Assembly (NCBI GenBank): GCA_964514285.1
Contig: CAZEQC010000015.1
Location: 1 to 59,208, forward strand
Direction of reading: 5' to 3'
DNA from: SKLM01 sp964514285
Lineage (GTDB): Bacteria; Chloroflexota; Anaerolineae; B4-G1
DNA: 59,208 bases
Position numbers and translations under genes: made by a program. Below, piece by piece: positions 51,775-59,208 of the stretch (its first letter is position 1; every line of letters begins with the position of its first letter). The notes beneath the pieces were generated by a model, which had not been told where the DNA came from, made no database searches, and saw only the letters and a program-made list of their open reading frames with translations.

Positions 51775-53511
51775 ATGAGGGTAGGGGGAGAGGGGGAGAG
51801 GGAGAGAGAGGGAGACGGGGGGCGTGGAACCGAGGACCGTCTCTCTCACGGGGCTCTACCTCTTCTCGCCTCCTGCCTGATCCTCACGCTGCTGGTTCCT
51901 GTTCTTCTTCTCAGTCGGCCCGCAACGCGACCCTCGCCGGATCTGAGGGACTACCCCTGGCTTTACCTTCGTGATGGCGACCCGCTGCGCTCCGACGAGG
52001 CGGTGGCGGAGGTGGTCGCCGTCGGGGACGTGATGCTGGGGCGGGGCGTGGGCGCCGAACCGGGGGTTTTTGGGTCGGTGGCGCCATGGCTTCGCGGTGC
52101 CGACGTGACCCTGGGCAATCTGGAGTGCGTCATCGTCGGCGGCGCCGCGGGGGCGTCTCCCCCCACAAGTTCCAAGGTGGCGAGCGAAGCCGAGCTGACC
52201 CTGCACGCGCCGCCGCGGGCGGCCCGGCAACTCCGTGGAGCGGGCTTCGACGTGCTGGGGCTGGCGAACAACCACGCCCTCGATCGAGGGTCGGCAGGGT
52301 TGAGCGAGACGGCCTCCCGTCTGCAGGCGGCCGGCGTCGCCGTCGTGGGGGCGGGCGAGGACGCCGACGCGGCCGTCGGGCCCCTGATCCGCGAGGTGCG
52401 CGGGGTGCGGCTGGGCTTCCTGGCCTTCAACGCCGTGCCCGACGGACGGGCGGTCCAGGACGGGGGCTGGACGCCGGCCGACTGGGATCCGGAGCGCGCC
52501 GTGGCCGCCGTCGAGGCCGCGTCCCAGCGGGTCGACGGCGTCGTCGTCTCGGTCCACTGGGGCTACGAGTACGAGACCCGCGTCGATCCGGCCCAGCGCG
52601 CCGCAGCCGCCCAGCTGCTGGAGGCCGGCGCCGATCTGGTGGTCGGTCACCATCCCCACGTGGTGCAGGGTTTTGAGGCGAAGGACGGGCGGTGCGTGGC
52701 CTACAGCCTGGGCAACGTCGTCTTCGACCAGGGGCGGGGGGGGACCGGCCAAGGCCTGGCGCTGCGGGCCTTCTTCGATCGCCAGGGCCTGCGCGCCGTG
52801 CAGGCCCTGCCAGTCTGGGCCGGGCTGCACCCCCGCCTGATGGCGCCCGAGGAGGCGGAGGGTCTGCTGGCGCGCGTGGAGCCTCCGCCACAGCGGGTGC
52901 GCTTCGCCTGTGACGAGGCGGGCTGTCGACGTCTTGCGACGGCGGACGACGGGCGGGAGGCGCGGGAGGGGCGGAGATCATCGCTCTTCTGGGGTGGGCG
53001 GATCGACCTGACCGGCGACGGGGTGGCCGAGCACGTGCGTCGGGTGGATGAACAGGTGATCGTCACCAGCGGCGGCGCGGAGGTGTGGCGGAGCCCGACG
53101 GCGTGGCGCGTGGTCGACGTCGCCTTGGGGGATCCCAACGACGATGGCCGCGCCGAGATGGTGCTGGCCTTGTGGAAGCGGGGGCTGGACGGGCTGGAGA
53201 CGCCGAGTCCGGAGAAGGAGCGGGTGCCGCGCAGCCACCCCTTCATCGTCGGCTACCGGGGCGGCATCTACCGCACCCTGTGGGGAGGATCAGCGGTGAG
53301 CGACCCGATCCACGAGATAGAACTGGGCGACATCGACGGGGACGGGATGGAGGAGCTGGTGGTGGTGGACGGCGATGACCCCGACCGGCGGACGGTCTCC
53401 GTCTGGCGCTGGCACGGCTGGGGCTACAGCCTGGCGTGGCGCAGCGGACCGGGGGCCTACCGGGGGCTCACCCTGGGGGAGGACGGGATCATCCAGGTGG
53501 CTGTCGAATGA
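51775..53511 (+). CDS. CapA-like metallophosphoesterase-fold protein with FG-GAP-like C-terminus
   Basis: 578 residues, one base after the DUF3160 stop. The first 25 residues are encoded by a purine simple repeat (Gly/Glu/Arg-rich), then one membrane helix (about 30-48), the CapA/PgsA domain (about 78-360; VAVGDVMLGRGVG, LGNLEC, GLANNHALDRG, VSVHWGYEYE, GHHPHVVQGFE) and two calcium-binding-like FG-GAP repeats (GDPNDDGRAEMVL, GDIDGDGMEELVVV). CapA proteins act in poly-gamma-glutamate capsule export or as lipid phosphatases; no capB/C genes are present, so the role is open. Confidence 0.85.
   Translation: MRVGGEGEREREGDGGRGTEDRLSHGALPLLASCLILTLLVPVLLLSRPATRPSPDLRDYPWLYLRDGDPLRSDEAVAEVVAVGDVMLGRGVGAEPGVFGSVAPWLRGADVTLGNLECVIVGGAAGASPPTSSKVASEAELTLHAPPRAARQLRGAGFDVLGLANNHALDRGSAGLSETASRLQAAGVAVVGAGEDADAAVGPLIREVRGVRLGFLAFNAVPDGRAVQDGGWTPADWDPERAVAAVEAASQRVDGVVVSVHWGYEYETRVDPAQRAAAAQLLEAGADLVVGHHPHVVQGFEAKDGRCVAYSLGNVVFDQGRGGTGQGLALRAFFDRQGLRAVQALPVWAGLHPRLMAPEEAEGLLARVEPPPQRVRFACDEAGCRRLATADDGREAREGRRSSLFWGGRIDLTGDGVAEHVRRVDEQVIVTSGGAEVWRSPTAWRVVDVALGDPNDDGRAEMVLALWKRGLDGLETPSPEKERVPRSHPFIVGYRGGIYRTLWGGSAVSDPIHEIELGDIDGDGMEELVVVDGDDPDRRTVSVWRWHGWGYSLAWRSGPGAYRGLTLGEDGIIQVAVE
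51783..51815 (+). repeat. Uninterrupted purine tract
   Basis: Thirty-three consecutive purines built of AGGGGG, GAGAGG and GAGAGA units, within the first codons of the CapA-like gene. Such a tract can form triplex DNA and is prone to slippage. Confidence 0.75.
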
Positions 53512-53521
53512 GGGTGATTTG

Positions 53522-53624
53522 ACACAGAGATGCGCAGAGGAGACACAGAGAACTCAGAGCTCCTCAGAGTCCCTCTCTGAGGCTCTCTCTGTGGAGCTCT
53601 GTGTCTCCTCTGTGCCCTCTGTGT
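53522..53624. repeat. Large imperfect inverted repeat with ACAGAG units
   Basis: The ends mirror each other: ACACAGAG...GCAGAGGAGACACAGAG (53522-53550) pairs with CTCTGTGTCTCCTCTGTGC...CTCTGTGT (about 53596-53624), nearly perfect over 28 bp, and CAGAG/CTCTG units continue inward. Lies in the 284-base gap after the CapA-like gene and could act as its terminator. Elements rich in ACAGAGG are dispersed in many bacterial genomes. Confidence 0.75.
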
Positions 53625-53795
53625 AGTAGGCTCGGCAGACCAAATCTTGCTCGGACTGGATCGTGGGTGTCGCTCTTCTTACTGGAGTCACCCGAGATCC
53701 AGGACACAAGCGGGGATTTGGCAATCCCCTATGAGCAACCTTGGGTCTGCTGAGACTAGGTGTGACGCGTTCAGATTGGAGGAAGGTGTGCTCGA

Positions 53796-54725
53796 ATGTC
53801 AGGAACCATAGACCTGGAGGCCAAGTTCTTAGGCGGCATGGTCGGCACCAGCGTGGGCGACGCTATTGGCGAGATGGCCTTCCGCCACCGGCGGCAAGAG
53901 GCGCTGCTCTCGGCCGTCGAGCGCAGCGAGGGAATCGTCTACACCGACGACACCGCCATGGCCATCGGCCTGGCCGAGTCGATCGTCGCGGTGGGCGGCC
54001 TCGACCAGCAGCACCTGGGCGATACCTTCCGGGTCAACTACCGGCGCGAGCCGTGGCGTGGCTACGCCTCGGGCCCGCCGACCGTCTTCGCCCGGGTGGA
54101 GCGGGAGGGCAAGACCTACGCTGAGGTGGCCAAGACCCTCTACGGCGGCGAGGGCTCCTTCGGCAACGGGGCCGCTATGCGCATCGCGGCGGTGGGGCTC
54201 TTCTTCCACGACGCCGACGACCTCTACGAGGCGGCGCGCCGGTCGGCGACGGTGACCCACGCCCACCCCATCGGCGTCGACGGGGCCGCCGTCCAGGCGC
54301 GGGCGGTGGCGCAGGCCGTGACGCTCGATCCAGCGGAGCCGTTTCCCACCGCCGACTTTCTGCACGGGCTCTTAGAGACGGCTCGTACGCCGGAGATGGA
54401 GGAGGAGCTGGTCGCCGTCCGGGACGCCGTCCGCGAGGACGTCGCCCCCGGGCGGGCGATCAGGAGGCTGGGGGCGGGCGTGGCCGTCCATCAGTCGCTC
54501 CCCTTCGCCCTCTTCGCCTTCCTGCGCCATCCCCACGACTTCGAGGCCTGCCTCCTCTGCGCGGCGTTGAACGGGGGCGACCGGGACACCCTGGGCGCCA
54601 TGGCCTGCGCCGTCTCTGGGGCCTACCTGGGCGTGGAGGCGATCCCCCAGCCGTGGCGAGAGAAGCTGGAGAACCGCGAGCACATCGAGAGCCTGGCGCG
54701 AAAGCTCCTCTCTGAACGTCCGTAG
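53796..54725 (+). CDS. ADP-ribosylglycohydrolase family protein (ARH/DraG type)
   Basis: 309 residues behind TTGGAGGAAGG. Di-Mg active-site motifs of the family: GTSVGDAIGE, YTDDTAMAI (Thr-Asp-Asp), SFGNGAAMRIA, THAHPIGVDGA and GGDRDTLGAMACA. It removes ADP-ribose from proteins, or acts on O-acetyl-ADP-ribose or ADP-ribosylated nucleic acid. No ADP-ribosyltransferase or nitrogenase gene is nearby, so the target is unknown. Confidence 0.93.
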   Translation: MSGTIDLEAKFLGGMVGTSVGDAIGEMAFRHRRQEALLSAVERSEGIVYTDDTAMAIGLAESIVAVGGLDQQHLGDTFRVNYRREPWRGYASGPPTVFARVEREGKTYAEVAKTLYGGEGSFGNGAAMRIAAVGLFFHDADDLYEAARRSATVTHAHPIGVDGAAVQARAVAQAVTLDPAEPFPTADFLHGLLETARTPEMEEELVAVRDAVREDVAPGRAIRRLGAGVAVHQSLPFALFAFLRHPHDFEACLLCAALNGGDRDTLGAMACAVSGAYLGVEAIPQPWREKLENREHIESLARKLLSERP

Positions 54726-54745
54726 GGCGGGTTTCCATACCCGCC
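54722..54745 (+). repeat. REP-like palindrome, copy 3
   Basis: GTAG, then arms GGCGGGT (54726-54732) and ACCCGCC (54739-54745) around TTCCAT. It overlaps the stop of the ADP-ribosylglycohydrolase gene. Same GTAG prefix and TTCCAT loop as the copy at 13978. Confidence 0.68.
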
Positions 54746-54755
54746 GGGGTGCTGC

Positions 54756-55361
54756 ATGAAAATCGACCTGCACGTCCACACCCGCGAGCGCTCGTCCTGC
54801 GCGCACTCGCCGACCGAGGCGATGATCCGCGCCGGCATCGACGCCGGGCTCGATGGCCTGGTGATCACCGACCACGACCGGTTGGTGCCGCCTGAGCGTC
54901 TGGCCTATCTCAACGCCAAGTACGCGCCCTTCCGCGTCTTCGGCGCCGTCGAGATCACGACACGGGGGGAGCACATCCTGGTCCTGGGGGTCGACGATGA
55001 GCGGCTGGAGCAGGTGTGGTGGACTTATCCCGAGCTCCACGCCTTCGTGGTCGAGCGGGACGGCTTCCTTGTCGTGGCCCATCCCTATCGCTTCAACCAC
55101 GCGCGGATCGGGGTCGACGTCGACCGCTTCCCGCCCGACGGGCTGGAGGTCCATTCTCGCAACACGCCGGAGGGTGCGGCATCCCGCATCCGGGACCGGG
55201 CCGCCGAGCTGGGCGCGCAGCTCCTCTCCAACTCCGACGCCCACCACAGCAGCGATATCGGCGGCTACTACAACGTGTTTGACGAGGGGCCGGAGGACAT
55301 GGCGGCGCTGGTAAGGATGTTGAAGGCGGGGGCGTTCGAGCCCGTGGCGCGCGGCGTGTAG
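54756..55361 (+). CDS. PHP-domain phosphoesterase
   Basis: 201 residues. Metal-binding motifs of PHP proteins: IDLHVHTRERSS, ITDHDRLVP, AVEITTRGEH, VAHPYRFNH and SNSDAHHSSDIG. Such single-domain PHP enzymes hydrolyse phosphate esters or phosphodiesters such as histidinol phosphate or 3',5'-nucleotides; the substrate is not resolved. Reads on from the ADP-ribosylglycohydrolase gene after the REP-like palindrome. Confidence 0.9.
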   Translation: MKIDLHVHTRERSSCAHSPTEAMIRAGIDAGLDGLVITDHDRLVPPERLAYLNAKYAPFRVFGAVEITTRGEHILVLGVDDERLEQVWWTYPELHAFVVERDGFLVVAHPYRFNHARIGVDVDRFPPDGLEVHSRNTPEGAASRIRDRAAELGAQLLSNSDAHHSSDIGGYYNVFDEGPEDMAALVRMLKAGAFEPVARGV

Positions 55362-55564
55362 AGGCAAAGTGCGTCGAGGGGTGTAGGTCCGGCTGTGGTC
55401 GGTCAATGAATGAACAACGAGTAGACGAATGGGACACGCAGCAGGCATACATCCCCCGGTGCGTTGCACGTCGATTGTGCGGCGCACCTCTCACTAGGCA
55501 GGCTAGCGATGTGTTCTTAAAAAACCTAACATGCGCCACAAGCTGTGTGGCATAGACGCCAAGT

Positions 55565-56356
55565 ATGGAGAAGGTGAGGAAGCATGGAACACCACCGTTC
55601 AGGGTGGCCGTCGTCCACGGCGGCCCCGGCGCCGGCGGAGAGATGGCCCCGGTGGCCCGTCGCCTCGCCCGCACCCGGGGCGTCCTGGAACCCATCCAGA
55701 CCGCGACGTCGCTGGAGGGCCAGGTCGTGGAGCTGCGAGCGGCTCTGGAGCACCACGGCGCCCCGCCGATGATCCTGATCGGCTTCTCGTGGGGTGCCTG
55801 GCTGAGCTTCATCCTGGCCGCGCGCCATACGTCGCTGGTGAAGAGGCTGATCCTGGTGGGCAGCGGGCCCTTCGAGGCGTCGTACGCGGCGGGGATTCAC
55901 GAGACGCGGATGGGGCGCCTCAGCGCGGAGGAGCGCGAGGCCTTCGAGGCCGCTGTCAGGGCGCTGGAGGACCCGACGACGGAGGAGAAGGACGCCTGGC
56001 TGGCGCGGCTGGGCGCGCTGGCCGGCAGAGCCGACGCCTACGACCCGGTCGAGGGTGCCTTCGAGGGGACGGACCTGATCGGCCCGCGGGCCGACGTCTT
56101 CCAGGGCGTGTGGGAGGAGGCCGCGCGGCTGAGGGAGCAGGGGGATCTGCTGGCGCTGGGACGACGGGTGACGTGCCCGGTGTTGGCGATCCACGGCGAC
56201 TACGACCCTCATCCGGCGGAGGGCGTGCGGGAGCCCCTTGGAGAGGTGCTGGAGCGCTTCCGGTTCGTCCTGCTGGAGCGCTGCGGCCACAAGCCTTGGA
56301 TCGAGCGGCAGGCGCGGGAGGCGTTCTTCCGGCTTCTGGAGGAGGATGTCTGGTAG
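55565..56356 (+). CDS. Alpha/beta hydrolase
   Basis: 263 residues. VVHGGPGAGGEM (oxyanion loop), nucleophile elbow GFSWGAW (Ser about 85), acid in HGDYDPHP and His in CGHKPWIE complete the triad. Prolyl-aminopeptidase-like in flavour (HGGPG), but the substrate cannot be named. The 203-base gap upstream has an imperfect hairpin (55458-55488) and no clear promoter. Confidence 0.87.
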   Translation: MEKVRKHGTPPFRVAVVHGGPGAGGEMAPVARRLARTRGVLEPIQTATSLEGQVVELRAALEHHGAPPMILIGFSWGAWLSFILAARHTSLVKRLILVGSGPFEASYAAGIHETRMGRLSAEEREAFEAAVRALEDPTTEEKDAWLARLGALAGRADAYDPVEGAFEGTDLIGPRADVFQGVWEEAARLREQGDLLALGRRVTCPVLAIHGDYDPHPAEGVREPLGEVLERFRFVLLERCGHKPWIERQAREAFFRLLEEDVW

Positions 56357-56414
56357 GCGGATTCGTTCACGCGGTTCTCATTCGTTGACCCATCCTCCCA
56401 CCCCAGGCGTCCGG

Positions 56415-56442
56415 TTGCCGCTCTTCCCCTTGCCGCTATAAT
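56415..56442 (+). promoter_or_regulatory. Promoter of the TPR gene, leaderless geometry
   Basis: TTGCCG (56415-56420), 16-bp spacer, perfect TATAAT (56437-56442). The GTG start at 56449 is six bases further, so the transcript should begin at or within one base of the start codon. Confidence 0.72.
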
Positions 56443-56448
56443 GACCCT

Positions 56449-57873
56449 GTGTCTGATAGCTCTGATCGTCGTCCGCTGGTCACGCTCGCGGCTCTAGCGC
56501 TCCTGGTCGCTGGCCTCCTTCTCGTGCTGCGTTCCTCGGGCAACGACTATGCCCAGTACCTCCGCCGGGCCAGGGCGCACGCCGATCGGACCGAGCGCAC
56601 CGCTGCCGTGCTGGACTACCGGGAGGCGGCGCGCTTCCGTCCCCGCGTGCCCCTGCCCCACCTGGAGCTGGCCCAGGTCTACCTCGACTGGGGGCGGCAC
56701 GATGAAGCGCTGAGCGCCGTCGCTGAAGCTGAGCGGCTGGGCGCCGAGCCCGCGGCGGTGGAGCGGCTGCGTATGCAGATCCACGTGGGGAGCGCCGAGA
56801 CGGCGGTGGTGGATCAGCTCTCTCATTGGGAGGCCGCGGTCGAGCACGGGGAGCGGCTGAAGTCGCTCGAACCGGACGACCGGGAGGCGCGGATGACGCT
56901 GAGCCGAGCCTACCTTCACCTGCGGCGGTGGCGCGAGGGGCGGTCGATGGTCCAGGAGCTGGTGCGCTCCGACCTTTCCGACGCTGTAGCCCGCGAGCGG
57001 CTGGGGGCCTTGCTCCTGGGCGCCGATCCTGAGGCCTTCCGGCATCTCTACGCCGCCGGAACCGATCTCTCGGAGCAGTTGCTGGCGGTCTTCGAGGACG
57101 GGGCGGCCGTGGAGAGGCCGCCCTACGCCCACGTCTCGATCGGTCGCGTCCTGATTGAGCACGGGAAGTGGGCGCTGGCCGCGCGGCAGCTGGAGCGGGC
57201 CGTCGAGCTCCACCCGGGCTACGCCGATGCCCACGCCTACCTGGGACACGCCCTCGATCGGCTGGGGTACCGGGACGCGGCCCTCACTCACCTGTCCCAG
57301 GCGGTGGCCCTGGAGCCGTCCTCGGCTGTCGTCCACGTCTTCTTGGGTCTCACCTACGATCGCCGGGGCGACACCAGCGCCGCTCGCACCGAATACGAGA
57401 GGGCCTACGACCTGGCGCCGGACAATCCGGCCATCTGCCTCGAGATCGGTCAGTCGTGGGCCGCCGAGGGGCGCTACGTGGCGGCCGAGATCTGGCTGCA
57501 AGAGGCGGTGTCGTTGCGCCCGGATGATCCCAACCTCTGGGAGGTGCTGGCGCGGTTCTATCTGGAGCACAACATCAGCTCGAACGACCGGGCGCTAGAG
57601 GCCGCCGAGCAGCTGTTGAAGCTGGCTCCCGAGAGCGCGCGGGCCCACGAGCTGCGGGGTTGGGCCGCTCTCCAGTTGGGGCGGTATGCGGCGGCGGAGA
57701 GATACCTGCAGCGAGCCATCGAGCTGGACCCCGCGCTGGCCTCGGCGCATTATCGCCTGGGCCTGGTATGGAGCGCTCAAGGGAAGGAGGGTGAGGTTGA
57801 GCAGGCCTTCGATCGGGCCATTGATCTCGATACGACGGGCGTGCTCGTCCCCATGGTCGAGCGGGCGCGATGA
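56449..57873 (+). CDS. Membrane-anchored tetratricopeptide-repeat protein
   Basis: 474 residues from GTG 56449. One N-terminal membrane helix (about 10-28) is followed by about ten TPR-like helical pairs; the best are ADAHAYLGHALDRLGYRDAA (about 262-281), AEIWLQEAV and AHYRLGLVWSAQGKEGE near the end. TPR arrays bind other proteins; no partner is evident. The leaderless start is inferred from the -10 position and absence of a ribosome site. Confidence 0.87.
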   Translation: MSDSSDRRPLVTLAALALLVAGLLLVLRSSGNDYAQYLRRARAHADRTERTAAVLDYREAARFRPRVPLPHLELAQVYLDWGRHDEALSAVAEAERLGAEPAAVERLRMQIHVGSAETAVVDQLSHWEAAVEHGERLKSLEPDDREARMTLSRAYLHLRRWREGRSMVQELVRSDLSDAVARERLGALLLGADPEAFRHLYAAGTDLSEQLLAVFEDGAAVERPPYAHVSIGRVLIEHGKWALAARQLERAVELHPGYADAHAYLGHALDRLGYRDAALTHLSQAVALEPSSAVVHVFLGLTYDRRGDTSAARTEYERAYDLAPDNPAICLEIGQSWAAEGRYVAAEIWLQEAVSLRPDDPNLWEVLARFYLEHNISSNDRALEAAEQLLKLAPESARAHELRGWAALQLGRYAAAERYLQRAIELDPALASAHYRLGLVWSAQGKEGEVEQAFDRAIDLDTTGVLVPMVERAR

Positions 57874-57905
57874 CGTCTTTTCTACGTCGGGCGATCTCAG
57901 ATGAC

Positions 57906-58011
57906 TAGCAGACTTCCGAAGGTTTCAAGGCGGGCGTCTGGCACAGAAGCCGGTTTGGGGAGGATCTGAGGACCTGAGGAACGTGACGTTCTTGGAAACC
58001 TTCGGAAGTCT
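57906..58011. mobile_element. MITE-like element with inverted ends
   Basis: AGACTTCCGAAGGTTTC (57910-57926) is repeated inverted as GAAACCTTCGGAAGTCT (57995-58011). The segment is flanked by ATGAC at 57901-57905 and 58012-58016, a possible 5-bp target duplication. It has no coding capacity. The left arm starts four bases inside the putative duplication, so the boundary is uncertain; a simple long hairpin is the alternative. Confidence 0.5.
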
Positions 58012-58023
58012 ATGACGGGCGTC

Positions 58024-58052
58024 TTGTCTCGGTCTGGAATCTGTGCTAGAAT
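58024..58052 (+). promoter_or_regulatory. Promoter of the receiver gene at 58091
   Basis: TTGTCT (58024-58029), 17-bp spacer, TAGAAT (58047-58052). Confidence 0.7.
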
Positions 58053-58090
58053 GGCCGTAGCTAAGTGTTGTAGGATAATTGTTGCGGAGC

Positions 58091-58480
58091 ATGTCCTTGG
58101 GCGGTTCAATTCTGGTCATCGAAGACGATCCTCGCTCCATCAGGCTGATGGAGTTGATCCTGGATTCCTACGGCTATCAGGTTGTGATTGCCAGGAACGG
58201 GAAGGAGGGCCTGGCTGCGGCCAGGCGTCAACCCTTTGACCTCATCCTGCTCGATCTGATGCTGCCGGAGGTGGATGGTTTCGAGGTCCTGATTGAGCTC
58301 GAGTCCGACCCGGCGCTGGCCGACATACCGGTGGTGGTCACCTCAGCGCGAGCCCGCCCCACCACGAAGGAGGAGGCGATGGGGCTCGGCGCCGACTTCT
58401 ATCTGACGAAGCCGTACCGCAAGGCCGAGCTGCTGGACGTGATCACGACCTTCTTGGACGAGGACAGCGAGGACGTCTAG
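58091..58480 (+). CDS. Receiver-only (CheY-like) response regulator
   Basis: 129 residues from ATG 58091 (an upstream TTG is less likely; CGGAG lies just before ATG). Single receiver domain: VIEDDP acidic pair, phosphoacceptor Asp in LLDLMLPEVDG, Thr/Ser in VVTSAR and Lys in LTKPYRK. No output domain or neighbouring kinase. Its stop codon shares the CTAG at 58477-58480 with the stop of pyrD on the other strand. Confidence 0.9.
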   Translation: MSLGGSILVIEDDPRSIRLMELILDSYGYQVVIARNGKEGLAAARRQPFDLILLDLMLPEVDGFEVLIELESDPALADIPVVVTSARARPTTKEEAMGLGADFYLTKPYRKAELLDVITTFLDEDSEDV

Positions 58481-59208
58481 GGCTCAAGCATAGCGGTCCC
58501 GCGCAGGGAGGCCAGGTCTTGATGGCCGTGCTCCCTCATATACGCCTTCAGTTCCTCGCTCACTTTGTGGAAGACGTCCATCCCCCGGTACCGTATCGCT
58601 GAGCCGATGCTGACGGCGGTAGCTCCCACCAGGAGCATCTCCACCACGTCCCGTCCCGTGGTCACCCCTCCGGTGGCAACCACCGGCACGTCCACCGTCC
58701 TACAGATGTCGTGGACGCAGCGGACGGCGATGGGACGGATGCCCGGGCCACTCAGCCCCCCGGTGCCGTGAGCCAGCACGGGCCGGCGCGTCTCGACGTC
58801 GAGGATCAGGCCGGGCCCGACGCTGTTGATGGCCGTGATGCCGTCAGCCCCCGCCTCCACCACCGCCTGAGCTACCTTCGCGATGTTGGTCACGTTGGGC
58901 GATAGCTTCACCAACACCGGCGTGTCCGTGTACCGCTTCACCCGCCGCGTCACCTGGGCCGAGACGTAAGGATCCGCGGCGAACATCTGTTGGTAGCGGT
59001 CGTCCAGGTTGGGGCAGGAGACGTTGACCTCCAGCATGTCGGGCTGCGCCTCGGAGATGAAGCGCGTCACGGTTCCGAAGTCGTAGATGGTGTCGGCGAA
59101 GATGCTGGCGATGACGGGGACCCCCAGGGGGGCCAGCTGCGCCTTGGCCGCCTGGATCTCCTCGACCATCACCTCGACGCCGGGGTTGGAGAGCCCCACG
59201 GCGTTGAT
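58477..59208 (-). CDS. pyrD: Dihydroorotate dehydrogenase, catalytic subunit (3' part)
   Basis: C-terminal 243 residues of a class 1 (1B-like) dihydroorotate dehydrogenase; the frame runs off the right end of the window. It oxidises dihydroorotate to orotate in pyrimidine synthesis. GLSNPGV, EVNVSCPN (catalytic Cys region: NVSCPNLDD), VKLSPNVTNI, GADGITAINS and VATGGVTTGRDVVEMLLVGA (FMN phosphate site) are visible. A pyrK-like partner is outside the window. The FMN-site spacing and NVSCPN favour type 1B. Confidence 0.94.
   Translation of the reverse strand: MNAVGLSNPGVEVMVEEIQAAKAQLAPLGVPVIASIFADTIYDFGTVTRFISEAQPDMLEVNVSCPNLDDRYQQMFAADPYVSAQVTRRVKRYTDTPVLVKLSPNVTNIAKVAQAVVEAGADGITAINSVGPGLILDVETRRPVLAHGTGGLSGPGIRPIAVRCVHDICRTVDVPVVATGGVTTGRDVVEMLLVGATAVSIGSAIRYRGMDVFHKVSEELKAYMREHGHQDLASLRGTAMLEP

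Noticed and set aside
52086..52676. 196-codon plus-strand open frame within the CapA-like gene
   Set aside because: Arg/Gly-rich frame-shifted shadow of a high-GC gene.
55458..55488. Hairpin before the alpha/beta hydrolase as a terminator
   Set aside because: Stem has two mismatched pairs and no T-run follows; too weak to list as a feature.

Overview
The window looks like a chromosomal segment of a free-living bacterium, most likely a Chloroflexota (Anaerolineae/Caldilineae-like) member. This is inferred from protein flavour (a large DUF3160 lipoprotein, an AmaP/Asp23-like anchor, a YgeY-type M20 hydrolase, Por-type 2-oxoacid:ferredoxin oxidoreductase, substrate-binding/VWA fusion proteins), from cyanobacterial-style Pho boxes and from several apparently leaderless genes. 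There is no rRNA here to confirm it. GC is high throughout and visibly higher in the last 10 kb.

Region 1 (1-22.9 kb) is a very large phosphate-starvation locus. It holds the end of one PstS, two paralogous membrane histidine kinases (the first intact, the second with a decayed catalytic core), a PAP2-like membrane protein, a second PstS lipoprotein and SurE. Next comes an operon with an SPFH/YdjI-like protein, a membrane-anchored substrate-binding protein, a lipoprotein fusing a substrate-binding domain to a VWA domain, a membrane coiled-coil protein, pstC-pstA-pstB, two LMW-phosphatase/arsenate-reductase proteins and phoU. A second transporter follows: pstS-pstC-pstA and two consecutive ATPases whose degenerate motifs are complementary. 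Three operons are preceded by tandem TTAA repeats with 11-bp period and a -10 box at a fixed distance, i.e. Pho boxes. No DNA-binding response regulator is encoded in the window.

Region 2 (22.9-34.9 kb) is metabolic: a nitrilase-family amidase, an inositol monophosphatase, a four-subunit 2-oxoacid:ferredoxin oxidoreductase (gamma, delta, alpha, beta), a MATE/ANK-like membrane transporter, a small Cys-rich protein, a DeoR repressor, an MsmX/UgpC-type sugar ABC ATPase, archaeal-type phosphoglycerate mutase and RsmG.

Region 3 (34.9-48.8 kb) is housekeeping on both strands: recF, psuG and an M20 hydrolase leftward; an AmaP-like anchor, scpB and a receiver-only protein rightward; a DUF2007 protein; an unrecognised two-gene cassette; tRNA-Arg(TCT); a bifunctional NAD(P)HX epimerase/dehydratase; YtxH and membrane proteins; and mnmA-iscS for tRNA thiolation.

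Region 4 (48.9-59.2 kb) has a DUF3160 lipoprotein, a CapA-like protein with FG-GAP-like repeats, an ADP-ribosylglycohydrolase, a PHP phosphoesterase, an alpha/beta hydrolase, a leaderless TPR protein, a second receiver-only protein and the 3' part of pyrD. This part also carries a polypurine tract, a 103-bp inverted repeat, a REP-like palindrome and a small MITE-like element.

The most promising candidates for undescribed biology are the Pho-box-controlled SPFH/SBP/SBP-VWA/coiled-coil module and the apparent heterodimeric PstB pair. The two-gene cassette at 41.2-43.2 kb is the clearest case of proteins I cannot assign.
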